A stretch of 64,000 nt of DNA, from assembly GCA_030063045.1 (NCBI GenBank), contig JAQSEB010000017.1, positions 186,001 to 250,000 of the forward strand. Direction: 5' to 3'. The notes under the pieces were generated by a model. That model did no database searches. It was not told where the DNA came from and worked only from the letters and a program-made list of their open reading frames with translations. The translations under genes and the position numbers were made by a program. Numbering within the stretch: the stretch's first letter is position 1; each line of letters starts with the position of its first letter. This document shows positions 12,507 to 24,546 of this stretch, one piece after another. Source of the stretch: Pratylenchus scribneri (Eukaryota > Nematoda > Chromadorea > Rhabditida > Pratylenchidae).

Positions 12507-14563
12507 GCAATTGGAAAATTATCTTTGCTTAAACCAGAAAGACGGTTGAATTCAATGAACATCCTGAACATCAAATTGTTCGGCTCTGGGCCAACAAATA
12601 TGCGCAACGAAATCCAGGAAGCATTTAATCAACCAATACTCAGTCCACTTTCACTTCAATTTAGTCAAGTGAATTTTATTATTATTTAATATTATGGAAT
12701 ATGAAAAAAATTAAATAGGATATTTTCTTATTAATATTATTTAATTCAAAATCGGGGAATTAAATTGGGGCAAATAGGCGGAATTAAATTGGGGCAAATA
12801 GGCGGAATTAAATTGGGGCAAATAGGCGGAATTAAATTGGGGCAAATAGGCGGAATTAAATTGGGGCAAATAGGCGGAATTAAATTGGGACAAATAGGCG
12901 GAATTAAATTGGGGCAAACAGGCGGAATTAAATTGGGGCAACCAGGCGGAATTAAATTGGGGCAAATAGGCGGAATTAAATTGGGGCAAATAGGCGGAAT
13001 TAAATTGGAGCAAATAGGCGGAATTAAATTGGGGCAAATAGGCGGAATTAATTAGGACTAACAGACCGAAAATACAAAATCAAATTTTTTACTATTTTCC
13101 ATACAAATTTAGGTACTGGAGGATGTGAAAATGGGATTGCGATATTTGTTCCAAACCACCAATGAATTCACATTCGCCGTATCTGGGACAGGGCATGCCG
13201 GATTGGAATGTGCCCTTTTCAATTTGTTGGAGAAGGGCGACCGCCTTTTAGTGATAGAGAACGGCCGATGGGGTGAATGTGTTAAGCAGATTGGCCAAAG
13301 AAGAGAGGACATTGAAGTGAACTCTTTGCCGATTGAATGGGGCAAAGTGGCCGCATTGGAAGAATTTGAGAAGGTAAAAATTGTTATTTGCAAAAATTAA
13401 AAATTTTTAAATTTTAGGCCATTTTCACCTTCAAACCCAATTTGGTCTATTTGTGCCACGGTGAAAGTTCGACTGGTGTTTTGCAGCCACTGGATGGATT
13501 CGCCCAAATTTGTCATTCCAATGGTGCATTGTTATTGGTTGATGCGGTTGCTTCTTTGGGTGTTGTGCCATTGCTTACAGACCATTTTGAATTGGATTGT
13601 GTCTTCACTGCCTCACAAAAAGTTCTGAATTGTCCACCCGGAGTGGCTCCTATAACATTTAGTCCGCGAGCAATGTAAAAATTTAAATTAAATATTTATT
13701 AGAATTTTTTATGTGATTTTTTCAAAAAAAATTATTATAGGCAAATATATAAAATTAAAATAATTAAGAATAATTTATTTTCCTATTAAAAATTATTTGA
13801 AAAATAGATTCGAAGTATTTAAAAATTTAAATTTCAGTGAAAAAATTTTGCAAAGGAAAAGCAAAGTTGCATCTTATTATTTTGATGTTTTGGAATTGGG
13901 AAGCATGTGGGGCTGTCACCAAGAGAATGAAAATGGATTGTCCAATTCAAATCGAAAGTATCTTTAATTATTATTTTTAAATTAAATTATACTAAATATA
14001 TTTTATTAATTTATTTTTATAGCATTATTATCATTTTTTATATTTTCAGATTCCATCATACATTGCCAATTTCAATGATTTATGCCTTGAGGGTGGGTAT
14101 TTCCCTTTTGGTGGACAAAGGTCTGGAAAAAAGTTGGGAGGAACACAAAAATGCATCTGAATATCTTCGCAATAAATTGCAGAAAATGGGATTTGAACTT
14201 TTCGTTAAGAATGAGGTAAAAACCGATCATTTGCAAAAAAAAAAATATAATGATTTTTGATTAAAATTTATTTTTGTTTCATTCTATCAAAATTGCTGTC
14301 AAATTAAAAAATTTATTTTATTTAAGTGCCACCAATTACCTTCAATGACCACCATTCTTGCACCAAATGGAATTCATTGGGAAAATTTTAATAAATTAAT
14401 GTTCGTCCGTGGATATGAAATTTCGCGAGGATTGGGCGTAGTCTCTGATCGAGTATGGCGAATCTCCTTATTTGGTCAAATGGCTAATACAAAAGAAATT
14501 GACGGCTTATTGGCGGCAATTAATGAGTCAATGGAAGATTTAAAATATTCAATGACAAACTAA
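12507..14563 (+). CDS. agxt-1: Alanine-glyoxylate / serine-pyruvate aminotransferase
   Basis: PLP-dependent class V aminotransferase that converts glyoxylate plus alanine to glycine plus pyruvate and can use serine. Exons: 12507-12668, 13113-13373, 13418-13674, 13838-13957, 14050-14215, 14327-14563. Family motifs run in order: LLKP, LFGSGPTNM, SGTGHAGLECAL, HGESSTGVLQPLDG, LVDAVASLG (PLP aspartate), TASQKVLNCPPG (Schiff-base lysine), FHHTLPISMIYALR and GLGVVSDRVWRISLFG. Length and spacing match human AGXT from the LLKP segment to the C-terminus. The C-terminus (SMTN) is not a PTS1 peroxisomal signal. The first in-frame ATG downstream of the acceptor is at 12555-12557, after the conserved LLKP segment, so LLKP would be untranslated unless the exon is joined to CBS upstream. 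See the fusion finding. The symbol follows the C. elegans name for this enzyme. Confidence 0.92.
12757..13053. repeat. 24-bp tandem repeat in AGXT intron
   Basis: About twelve copies of a 24-bp unit (GGAATTAAATTGGGGCAAAT plus AGGC) fill intron 12669-13112 of the aminotransferase gene. The unit is a multiple of three without stops, so it is open on both strands, but it is bounded by clean splice sites and is not coding. Confidence 0.95.
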
Positions 14564-15035
14564 GTAAATTTATTTTGCGAAATTGTATAAAAATAATTTT
14601 TATCCTTTCTCTTTTTTATTTTAAAATTTCATTTTTGAAATAAAACCTTATAAATTATATTTAAATTAAAAGATGACTCTGTTAACAATATCGATAAATA
14701 ATTAGAATATTTACCGTCTAAAACAGGGTTTTTACATTGTTCAAGAACCGAGAATGGATGGCATGAAATGCAGACGATCTTCGTTTTAGCTAAATATTTT
14801 TACAAAATGATAACACAAAATTAACAACGTAGATTTTATCAGTAATTTTAATTTAGATACCGGATATAATTTCTCAAAAAAAAATGGAAAATAATAGTGA
14901 CAAAACCACAAAAAATAAAAATAAATGCTTCCCATTCCCAAATTGTTTAAAAAATTAATGCGATAATGCATTTTGTTTTTCTTCAATTTCCGTTTCCCTT
15001 TCCGATTCATTTATATTTTCCAAATTGCACCAAAT

Positions 15036-18000
15036 TCAAATTTTGCACAATTGAATCAAATATTCAGGCTCGGCCTGAGCTTGCATATCGCATGTGAATG
15101 TGGCCGCCACATCATCATAGGCGTACAGATATTGACTCTGGCATGCCTGTAAAAATTATTTTTATAAAGCCTTAAATTCTTATCAATCTTTTCACCGCAT
15201 GCTCTATATCGTAGAGGGGTTTCGCTTTTCCACCAGCATTTTCCCAGACGGGGCGGCATGTTCCGGGCACATTATATGCACCAGTGCAACAATATTCTGG
15301 ATCTTGAGTCACATCGCACATTGCTTTGACCAAATAAGGATTCTGCAAAATAGGCAAAAAAAAAGATATTTTTGATTTGTGTATTTTCTGTGACCAATTT
15401 TTCTGCAAATTCGCCCTATTATATATAATAAGATTCCCTAAACCTTAAAATAATATTTTTTTACTTTTTTACAATTAAATATGAAAAATAAAATCAAAAT
15501 TTCAAAAAAAAAATCAAATCTGCTCCCGGCTAATAAACAATTATCAAAAAATAATTAGCCTAAAATTTTTAATAAGCATTTTTCAATATGCGGAAATATT
15601 CTTAAATCGATTGAATTATTCAATGGGAAAAAATGTGAAAATTGTTCTGCAGGAAAGCTAATGCTGCTGGAATAAATTCATTATTAGGACTTCAAAAATT
15701 CATGTCATTCGATAGATTATTTTTCTTTTCAATTCAAAGAAATAGGAATTAATTATCAATTTTTAAGGAATTTAAATTTACCCCTTTTGGATCTTTGACG
15801 ATAATTTCGGCTGACAATTGGTCGGCAATGGCGATTAGACTGCACCCAGGGATGGTGCCACAATTTTGGCCACCGACCGCTTCTATACGGACCGGCACAT
15901 TTTGTCCATTCACCAGGCTAACATCATAGTAATCTTTTCCTCCATCCCCGTGCAATGTCCATTCGGCTTGGGTTTTGGGACCTGGCCCTTGTTGTCCCAA
16001 TGGGCATGCCTTGCCCTCCTAAATTTTAATATTTATTGTAAAGAATTTTCAAAAATTTATTAGATGTATGATATTATTACAAATTAAGAAATGGACGATT
16101 TTTTGCCTAAAAGTGCATTGGAAAACTTTAAAAAATAAATTTTAGAAGAATTTTTCGTCCATTATATTTATTTTAAATTGAAAATTTTTAAAGCACAGTC
16201 TTTTGTACTTGCATATATATTATTAGGAGATGCCCCTTAAATATATTAAGATTTATTGCATTCTATACTTTATGAATAAAGTCGAATTACAGTAAAAAAT
16301 GATCTTCGAGTAAACTAGAGAAAATCACTAATATCGATCTCTATTGTTAATTGATTTACCATATTTCCTCTATTTGAACCCTCTCTAAAAGGTCACTGAA
16401 ATGTATTAGACCCCCCCCCCTCCACCCTCTATTTGGTACATTATTTTTAAGGGGAAAAATGTTTTTTTTAAAAATGAATTTTTTCTCCTTTGGAGGTCTT
16501 TCCCTTTATTTGAAGCTCCCTCCCTCTAATAAAAGCCCCCCTTTGGAGGGTCTATGAAAATTATAAGGCCTAGGATTTCTAATAGAGCAATTCGGTATAT
16601 GGAAATTCTTTCTGCTTTAATTAATTGAGAATTTTTCAATTTTTGCCTAATAGTTTTAAAATAATTTTTAGCATTTTTTGATTAAATTGACTTATTTATT
16701 AGATGTAAAATTTAATTTGAGAATATTAATTAAAATTTAATAAAATGCTCACATTGCAACTGGCACTGGTGCATCCTGTCCCATTATCCTGACAATCCAA
16801 TTGAAATTGCATATTCAATGCAATTGTGTCGAATGGCACCTCAATTGTTTGTTGTTGGTTAGGCGGAATGTTCACAAATTTCCAACTGTCCGGTGGCGTA
16901 CCCCTAAAACGGGGATCGCCTGAAATCAGATTTGGCCAAGCTTTGTAATCACAGAAATTTTGCACCGTCAATTTGGTCATTTTTGCTGTAAATTTTGGAT
17001 AAATTTGAAATTATTGAGTTCTTTATTAGGAAATTATTGACTTTCTATATGTAGAGTCAATTAAAAGATAAAAAATGAAATATAATTATAAAATTTAATA
17101 AATCAAAAAATAATTTATAAAATTTTAAATTGAAAAAAAAAAACAATTAAAAATTTTAAAAAAATATCAAAAAAAAATATTTTTACATTTTTTGGAATTT
17201 GAAAAGCTGTGAATTTAAATCGTGAGTATTTCAATATCCAAATTCTTTAAAAAGGTTAACATCTATTCAATCCTTTTTTGAATAAAATATTCATCCAAAA
17301 TATAATTAATTTAAAAATTAATTCAGTTAATATTTGAATGTTGTTCAGAAACGTACGTGCTTGAAGTAAATGCCGAAACCATTTACCCCAACCCCGGCCC
17401 ATTTTCTCATTATTATTGTTGTAATTCTTTTTCACTCTGTTTTGGTTCATTTCATCCACCGAAATTGGCTTATTTGTGCCATTATTTTGTAATTTTTTCA
17501 ATTTTTCAGCACTGATTGGCTTAGTTTTTGTGCCATTGTTTTGTAATTTTTCCGATTGTTCTACATTGATTTCTATTTGCTTTTTGCACACAATTTCTTC
17601 ATTATGTTTTTCATGTTTTGATTCAAGATGCTTTCGGCTGCCTAAATTTAAATAAATTTATTTTTTTATCAACTTTTTTTGTAAAACTATTTTTATTCAT
17701 TGTTAATTTAGTTTGGCGCCAAATAAAATAAATTAATTTAATTTAATTAACAGAGAATGATTTTTATGATTTTCTGAAAATTTTTTTTCAATAATAGTGA
17801 AAAATCAACAATTTATAGGTAAAGAGACTGAACAGAATGTCGAACAATTAGAGCATAACAAAAACATGAATTTGTTTCGTTGTAGTTTTTGAGGTTAAAA
17901 AGTGGTCAAATCAAATTTCTTTATACCGTAAAACTTCTATTAGTAACCCCGGGATTACTAATTTTCAGAGACCCTCTAAAGGGGTTACTAATAGAAGTAC

Positions 18001-20339
18001 GGTATCTTATATTGTCTAAATTCATCCTAAAGCTAAATTTAAAATTGAGCCTGGGCCCCAACATTTCTTTTGACTGACTATTGAAAAATTAATTTATTTT
18101 AGTAGTTTCTCAAATTTTAATGTTTTACACCTCTTATATTATTATCCGATGGATGTGTCGAATTTTCTGCTGGGCAACTGCTCAAATCAATGTCAGCAAT
18201 TGGTTTCAATTGGTTGGGATTGGGATGACCATCAAGGTTGGCCAAAAGGGCCAATTTAGGAATGCCAAATTTTTTCAAATATTCAGGCGACGGTGGCGGA
18301 ATTTTCAAATCGCATGCATATTGGCCATAAACAGGTTGAAATTGACATTGGAATTTATTCATCGGGTTAACACTTTGACTATGGCCTCCTTTAGAAGAAA
18401 TTAAAATTTAAATTAAATTTTTTCATTCGTTTTACTTTTTATTCATTTAAAATGCTATAATATAATAATTAAATTGGCTTAATTATAAATAATAAAAAAT
18501 GTTTAAAATTATTTTTTATAGGAAACTAAATATTCGACCAGTTTGATTGCCATTTCCTAAGGAATCAAAGATATATTTAATTCCCATTGATACGGATTGA
18601 AGATTAGCCACGGAGAGAATGGTCAATAAAATAAATCCCTTTAGGCCTTTGGATCGACTTTCAGCCAACTCCTCTGAATCCGGTTCACGATGAGATCTGT
18701 ATTCATAATATAATTTATTCAAATTTATTTTCAAATAAATAAAATCTTTTTCTATGCTGAAATTATATCGCTGATGAGTAAATTTATTAATTAAATAAGA
18801 AAATAAATACTTAAAAATCTAATTTGACTAATAATCATTTTTATTTAAGATAAAAATTACAAAAACAAATGAAATTCTTTTTTTCTAGAGCTAGTAGAAA
18901 AAGGCCGAAAGGAAGCTTTTCCATAGATTCCCCGGGAAAATTTCCGGTTCACTTATTTTTATTTTCAAGGGAAAATTGGTATAAAAAGAAATTGAGAGAA
19001 TTCCGCCGACTTTCCCTTTCCCCCCGAAATCAAGAGAAAATCCTCCGGCTATATTAATATTATTTAAAAATGTGAAAATTAAGTTATTATTTTTAAAATA
19101 TTTCTTCTTCTATAGAAATAAAAACTGGAATTTCTTGTGCTTAAAATTATTTATTTTTAAAATATTAAAAGTAAACAAAAATTTAAAATTTTTATGAAAA
19201 AATAGAAGAGAGCTTTCTATAAGAGAAAATTTATTTTATAATTTAACCTATAATTAATTAAGTGGGTATGGGTATGCCTATTCCACTACTATTTCTAGAG
19301 AACATTTTGGAGAAAGGTTCCCTTAAAAACAAGGCTAAATTTCTTTGGGATTTTCTTATTCTACCTCCGCTAATTTAAATAAAAAAAAATTATATTAATA
19401 CCCAGAATGATCATCTCCATCTTCTTTTTTATGCAAATGTGCAATTTCATTGTTGTGGTCGCCGCCCAAATTTCGAAGTGAATTGAAAGTATTGTATGGC
19501 ACAGCAGCCACACTTTTTGCGGCATTTATCCCAGCGTGAAATGCATTTTGAAGAGGATGATCAAAGGGGATGACCGAAACCGAGGCAACTTTAAAAAGAA
19601 TAAAATTATTTAATTTCATTTTATTAATAAACATTCGAATTCCTCCAATCTCTAATAAGAGGAAGGATCTTCCAAAGAATTATAAAATTACAACTGGCCG
19701 GTGTCTGAACAGGGCTGCGCCGCTTATCGCTCATTAAAGTTGAAACTGATATAGTTGATTTTGGTGTCAAAAAGCACTACTGGCAATCGATAGATATAAA
19801 GTTAATTTGATTTGGTTCAGAAATAGCAGAAATTGTACATAAAAAAACCATGAAAATTTATAATTATAGTCTTTTTTAATGGTTTTTTAAGTACAATTTC
19901 TGCTAATTCTGAATCAAATTAAATAAATTCTTATATCTATCGATAGCCAAAAGCTCTTTAATTTTACATCAAAATCAGCTATATCAATTTCGTCTTTACT
20001 GTGCAAAAATTGGCGTCGTCCAGTTTAATGGGTCCATAATAAAAATAATTTAAAATTCTTGCCAACAATTCTGTTTTGCAATAAAACTTCTCAATTCTTA
20101 TAAATATAGTTGCCCTTTAGTAGTAACATTAAGCTAAAATTCGCCTCTAAAGCCAAGGTGAAATTTAGGTTAGAGAATTTTAGAAATTCAGTTTAGATTT
20201 GACTTAATTATAGGCTCAATGTTCCTAAAAACCAATCATGTTTCCGCTCCTCTGTTGATGGACAAATAAAATAAAAATAATTTATTCCAAACTCACCCAA
20301 GAAAAATAAAATTAGGGCATTTAGGGCCGTCATCGCCAT
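15036..20339 (-). CDS. Secreted modular protein with C-terminal thaumatin-like domain
   Basis: Nine minus-strand exons join in phase to 556 aa: 20339-20297, 19588-19402, 18696-18527, 18388-18131, 17641-17357, 16985-16753, 16018-15782, 15342-15196, 15146-15036. Exons 1-2 make a signal peptide (MAMTALNALILFFLV plus ASVSV). A second hydrophobic stretch (KGFILLTILSVANLQSV) lies near residue 85. A region with several cysteines, then a Lys/Asn/Gln-rich linker containing two LQNNGT repeats, follow. From about residue 315 comes a thaumatin/PR-5-like domain: LTVQNFCDY, AEWTLHGDGGKDYYDVSLVN (the acidic-cleft E and D residues), PVRIEAVGG, CCTGAYN, YLYAYDDVAATFTC. Nematode thaumatin-like proteins are usually about 230-260 aa, so the roughly 310-aa N-terminal extension is unusual. 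Two separate genes is the alternative. The role is unknown; family members are linked to defence or glucan binding. Confidence 0.8.
16990..17356. other. Intron of the thaumatin-like gene
   Basis: AT-rich intron sequence between exons 5 and 6 of the minus-strand gene. No element is recognised. The other long introns (15343-15781, 16019-16752) hold only a C-run near 16408-16418 and AT-rich sequence. Confidence 0.5.
17922..18004. mobile_element. Short palindromic MITE (TA-type)
   Basis: An ~80-bp near-perfect hairpin: ATACCGTAAAACTTCTATTA at the left, and TTAGTAACCCC matched by GGGGTTACTAA and TAGAAGTACGGTAT at the right. The ends abut TA on both sides, as for Tc1/mariner-type MITEs. It lies within an intron of the thaumatin-like gene. 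Confidence 0.6.
19732..20006. repeat. Imperfect inverted repeat in intron 1 of the thaumatin-like gene
   Basis: Arms of about 115-130 bp (19732-19853 and 19872-20006) share blocks such as GATATAGTTGATTTTG and ATCGATAGATATAA in inverted orientation. No clear TSD was found, so a decayed foldback element is likely. Confidence 0.7.
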
Positions 20340-22965
20340 TATAGCTATGGAGTAATTTCTTATGAAAGGAATTTTGATTTTGGCTTGGGGAAAATGGAAG
20401 TGAATGGATGGGATTGAAATGGCTGAATTCCGTAACCCTTTTTATTAGGCCCTCTCCCCTTCGAAATTTGGTTCCGTACCCTCCCCAACCCTCAAAATCC
20501 AATGCTGTTGTACCTCTGGATTAATTTTGGGGAGTGGAGGGAAATCGAGGCCCAAGGGTAGGACGGTGAGTACCACAAAAATAATTGGTAGAAATGCGCG
20601 AGAAATTTTGCCTAGAAAACGTGCGCGCGCCATCATCTTCTTTATATTCGGCAAATGGCCACGAACCGAACTATTTTGCCTAAAAACTCTCGCGCGCGCA
20701 TTCTAACCCAATCTTTTCCTTCAATCCCCCATACACTGAACCCTGACCTCCATTTCCCATGGCCGGTGGCCATAGGACGTGGCATTTCATCATTCTTCCT
20801 CCCCTCCCTTCATTTTCCTTATATTCAGCAATATCACCTGCTGCGTGCTGCCCTCCTCCCTCTCTTCTCGATGCCCCATTTTCAGGCATTTCCCCTATTT
20901 TCCAAAATGCCTGATATCCGCTTCCCTCATTTCTCTCTGCATTTTCTTTTTGCCTTCAAATCACATTTGATTAAAAATAGATCTGTGATCAGCAGGTCAC
21001 ATAACACATAGGCCGTGATCCTGACAAAAAGGGCAAATAAACACATTCTCGGGTGATGGGATATTTTTTTAGGTCGTTTTGTCCCCAAAGGCGATAAAGG
21101 GCTAATTAAAGTTTAAATTCCCTGAAAGCGGTAAATGGAAAAACGGGAAGAGGAATGCGGGAATCACTTTCTAGGAGCTAGATGGATAGTTTCCCATAAT
21201 AATTACCTTAAAGAATTCCCCATAAGGATTCACTTCCACTCCTCGCTTTCTTTTAGCCTTTTTTACATTTTTTTGTGAATAAAAATCCTTTCAAGTTTTA
21301 TCTTGTTTATTTCTAATGGACAATGAAGGTTAAGGTATAAGTTTGTGATTGTGATCTCCTAAAGGCACCTTTCGAATTCAAAAATATGATAAAAGAAATC
21401 CAACAAAATAAAGGTAGCAGCAGCTAGCGGGGACGGATTCCCCAAACTAGGAATTTATTTTTGTCGAAATTGAAAAGAAATTTGCCCTTTTTATTTGCAA
21501 AAGTCACTATGTTATTTTTATTAAGATAAAAATAATAAATCGCAAAAAAGCTAAATAAAGATAATTTCCTCAAAAATAAGGAATTGACCGAAGTCCAGAA
21601 TTAATTCTGATTGTGAGCCCAGTTTTACCTTATCAAATTTTAATTGACTCCAACCAATACAATTGAACTTTATCAATGTTAAAATTAAAACACATATTAT
21701 GACCAATTGAATGAATTAGATACTAAAATTAACTTATAGATTTTCCATTTTACCAGAATTTCCATATTTAATGAAACCGTAAACACCGCGGAGAAAATTA
21801 TTTGAAATTTGGATTAAATTGAATTTGATGGGGTCAAAAGGCATTCAGCCTGTTTGGGTCGAGAATGAATGAGAGAGTGGAGAAAATAAAGAGATTCTAT
21901 GATGGAATATCGATGACATTCGATGAAGGTAAATGATCTAATCAATAAAGAGTGATGCGAAGCGATCGATGGCGCTAAGAAATGGGCAAAACAAGGAAAA
22001 TTTTATGATTTGCTTGAGCGAAAATTTCGGTGCGGAATTCAATTTTCAGATTAGAGAGTCAGAATTTGCCCTAAATGACCAACATTCTAATACCAAATGG
22101 AATTCAATTGGAACTTTTTAAGGTAGAAATGTCCCATTGATATGAATTTTGCAAGGATTGATCACATATTCTGGTTAATTTTTCCGAATCACCGTATATG
22201 GTAATCCTGAAGAATCCGCATATACCTCAAAAAAGACAAGTAGTGGAAGGATCGTGGCATATGATAGCTCACTAGATGTGGACGAAAGTTACTTGGCAAT
22301 TTTTAGGGTACTTATGTCGTTTGGGTCCGCTTTTTTTTTCTCAATTAAAAAGTAGGAAAAGTGAAGGCGCTCCCCCCCCCCCCCCCCCCCCTTTGTGTTA
22401 GGGATAAGGTTTAGGGTTAGAAAGATGATTTTCACCCTATCCTATCCGCAATCTTTCTTTGAATTACCCTCCTGAACTTAATCCTAATGATGATGACTAT
22501 AGGTGGAACCATTCACTTTTTCCTTTATGAAGAAAAAGCGGACCAAAACGACATAAGAACCAATTATATAACTATGTGAATGTTGCTGAGCAACTTAGAT
22601 TTTTATTTTTTTTTGACAAAATTACACCCACGGATATGTTCAAAATGGCGGTAGGTAATGGAAATCGGAACAAATTAAATTTGTTAAAATCTCATTTAGA
22701 AGATACTATTTTATTAGGGCTGATTGAAAATTGAAATGGCTGTAAATAAGTTACCCTTTTTTATGATATCATTTATTCATTTTAAATTGATAAAGATCAA
22801 AGCGAAAGATGCCAAAAGAATTGAGATTTGATAATGTCGAATTTATAAATAAATCAAATTAAATGATGCCCAATGGCCTTAGGGGACTCAAAATTGGTCA
22901 TATCTTTTTAAACAAAATAATTTATGTATTTTCCATTTTATAATGCTTCTTCACTTTTCTTCCGT
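20340..22965. other. Divergence-free intergenic stretch, no gene found
   Basis: Upstream of the thaumatin-like gene and downstream of the BTB gene. 20455-20990 is GC-richer, with CGCGCG-rich words near 20590-20630 and 20690-20702; it carries overlapping open frames on both strands and probably represents promoter sequence. 21010-22310 shows nothing recognisable. A poly-C run lies at 22373-22391. Confidence 0.4.
22305..22563. repeat. Inverted repeat around a poly-C tract
   Basis: Left arm CTTATGTCGTTTGGGTCCGC and right arm GCGGACCAAAACGACATAAG are inverted copies, with the poly-C tract between them. The flanks do not show a convincing duplication, so this is an old or uncertain element. Confidence 0.65.
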
Positions 22966-24315
22966 TCATTGTTCTGGAGCATCCAACGCGGCCATGCAAA
23001 TTCGTTTACAATCCTCCAATGTATCACATCCTTTGACCAATTTAGCCTAAATTTATCCGATAATTCCCCGATCATTAACCTTCTTTTACCTGCAAATCTT
23101 TGAACCCGAACTTTTTGGCCAACAAAACTCTCTCCACAATATCCATTTCCCTGCATAATGTCAAATGGCGTTCACATTTCTTCTTCAGCAAATCCATTTG
23201 AAAATATTCGGCCAATACCAGCAAATCCGCAACATTTTGGTCTTAAATTAAATTGTTTTATATCTTCACCATAAAAACTCACTATTTGGCAAAACTTTAA
23301 TTTGACTAGCAGGAGGGCGAAAGAAGAGCCAGAAATCCTTGAATAAATTTTTATAATAATTTTTACTCTTTCTTCTTCCCCAAAACCACCTCGAATACTT
23401 TTGGATTTGTCAATCCTTCCACTTTCAATTCAATCTCATCTTGCTTCGATTCCTTGTAATCCCCATTGAACATTCGGTCAAAAACGGGTGAAAACAAACT
23501 AAGCAACTGAAAAATGTCAATTTTGTATCAAATTTAGGATTCTTAAACAGCTTATAAAGCCGACAAAATTATTAAACTTATAAATAGTTTATTTTTGATA
23601 TTCATCCAAGTATATTTTAATAACTTATCACCCATTAAATTAAAAAAATTGATTGATTTTACCTGTTTATTAACAAAGTAAAATTGTTCACCAACACGCA
23701 ATTTCACATCGCTGGAAAAATTTCTGGCCGAATTTGGAGCAGTAAAGATTGGACTGAAAATTATGCAAATTCAAAATTTTCCGACCCCATTTTGCTCTTA
23801 CAATTGGGAACGATCCTTCAGAATTCGAATGGCCAACAAAATTCTTAAAATGGGATTATTATTATTATTATATTACCCAGGGAAGATTTAGATTTACTGT
23901 TGCTGATAACTTGAAGAACTGTAAGACCATTTGGCATTGGTTCCTTTCAACAAAGTACATTCTGAAGAGTTTTGTTTCGCACGACAATATTGGTTGTTTT
24001 GCAAAAAGTACACAAACACCTCAATGCGCATTTCTTTCACAATTCCCTCAATCATTTCCTGACATTGAAGAGAAATTTCATAATTGTTGCTGGTACAATG
24101 CCTTTTAAATGTTCTTTAATTTTAAAAATAATGGAAAATTCTGCTGACCATTCATAATTGCCAATTCGGGTGGAAAATTTGGCGGTAATATGATAATTAC
24201 TATCTGCTGGTTTTTAAAATATTATTTATTTTTTAATCAGAAACTAACCGTTACGAATTTTCCACTCCTCTTCTGCAACAACCACGAATTCATCGTAACG
24301 AGAGGAGGCTGCCAT
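22966..24315 (-). CDS. BTB/POZ domain protein
   Basis: Nine short exons join in phase to 291 aa: 24315-24249, 24203-24097, 24058-23898, 23843-23802, 23753-23663, 23506-23387, 23337-23283, 23241-23090, 23046-22966. Residues from about 130 onward read as a BTB fold: SSDVKLRVGEQFYFVNKQLL, SLFSPVFDRMFNGDYKES, then NVADLLVLAEYFQMDLLKKK followed by CERHL. The N-terminal half (WKIRN, YHITAKFSTRIGNYEWS) occupies the position that a MATH domain has in nematode MATH-BTB proteins, but the match is weak. BTB proteins dimerise and many act as substrate adaptors for CUL-3 ubiquitin ligases; that role is inferred from family. One intron (24096-24059) is only 38 bp. Confidence 0.82.
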
Positions 24316-24546
24316 TTTTGAGCATAAAATAAAAATTCTGATTGCGATGAAAAAAATTTCTGGAATAGAGAAAATTAATTACAAATATTTAGATGAAAAT
24401 TAATTTGCTTAATTCGAAGAGAATATTTAAGTTTATATTAAAGATGCTCGCAAAATAATGCTGTTTTATTTCTATGAGACTGTAAATTAATTTATTCAGT
24501 TACGTTGGGTTGAATTAATCGATCTTGCATCTTGATATGCTGATTT

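Noticed and set aside
12765..13055. 96-aa GQIGGIKL repeat protein
   Set aside because: Intronic 24-bp tandem repeat, open on both strands and bounded by good AGXT splice sites.
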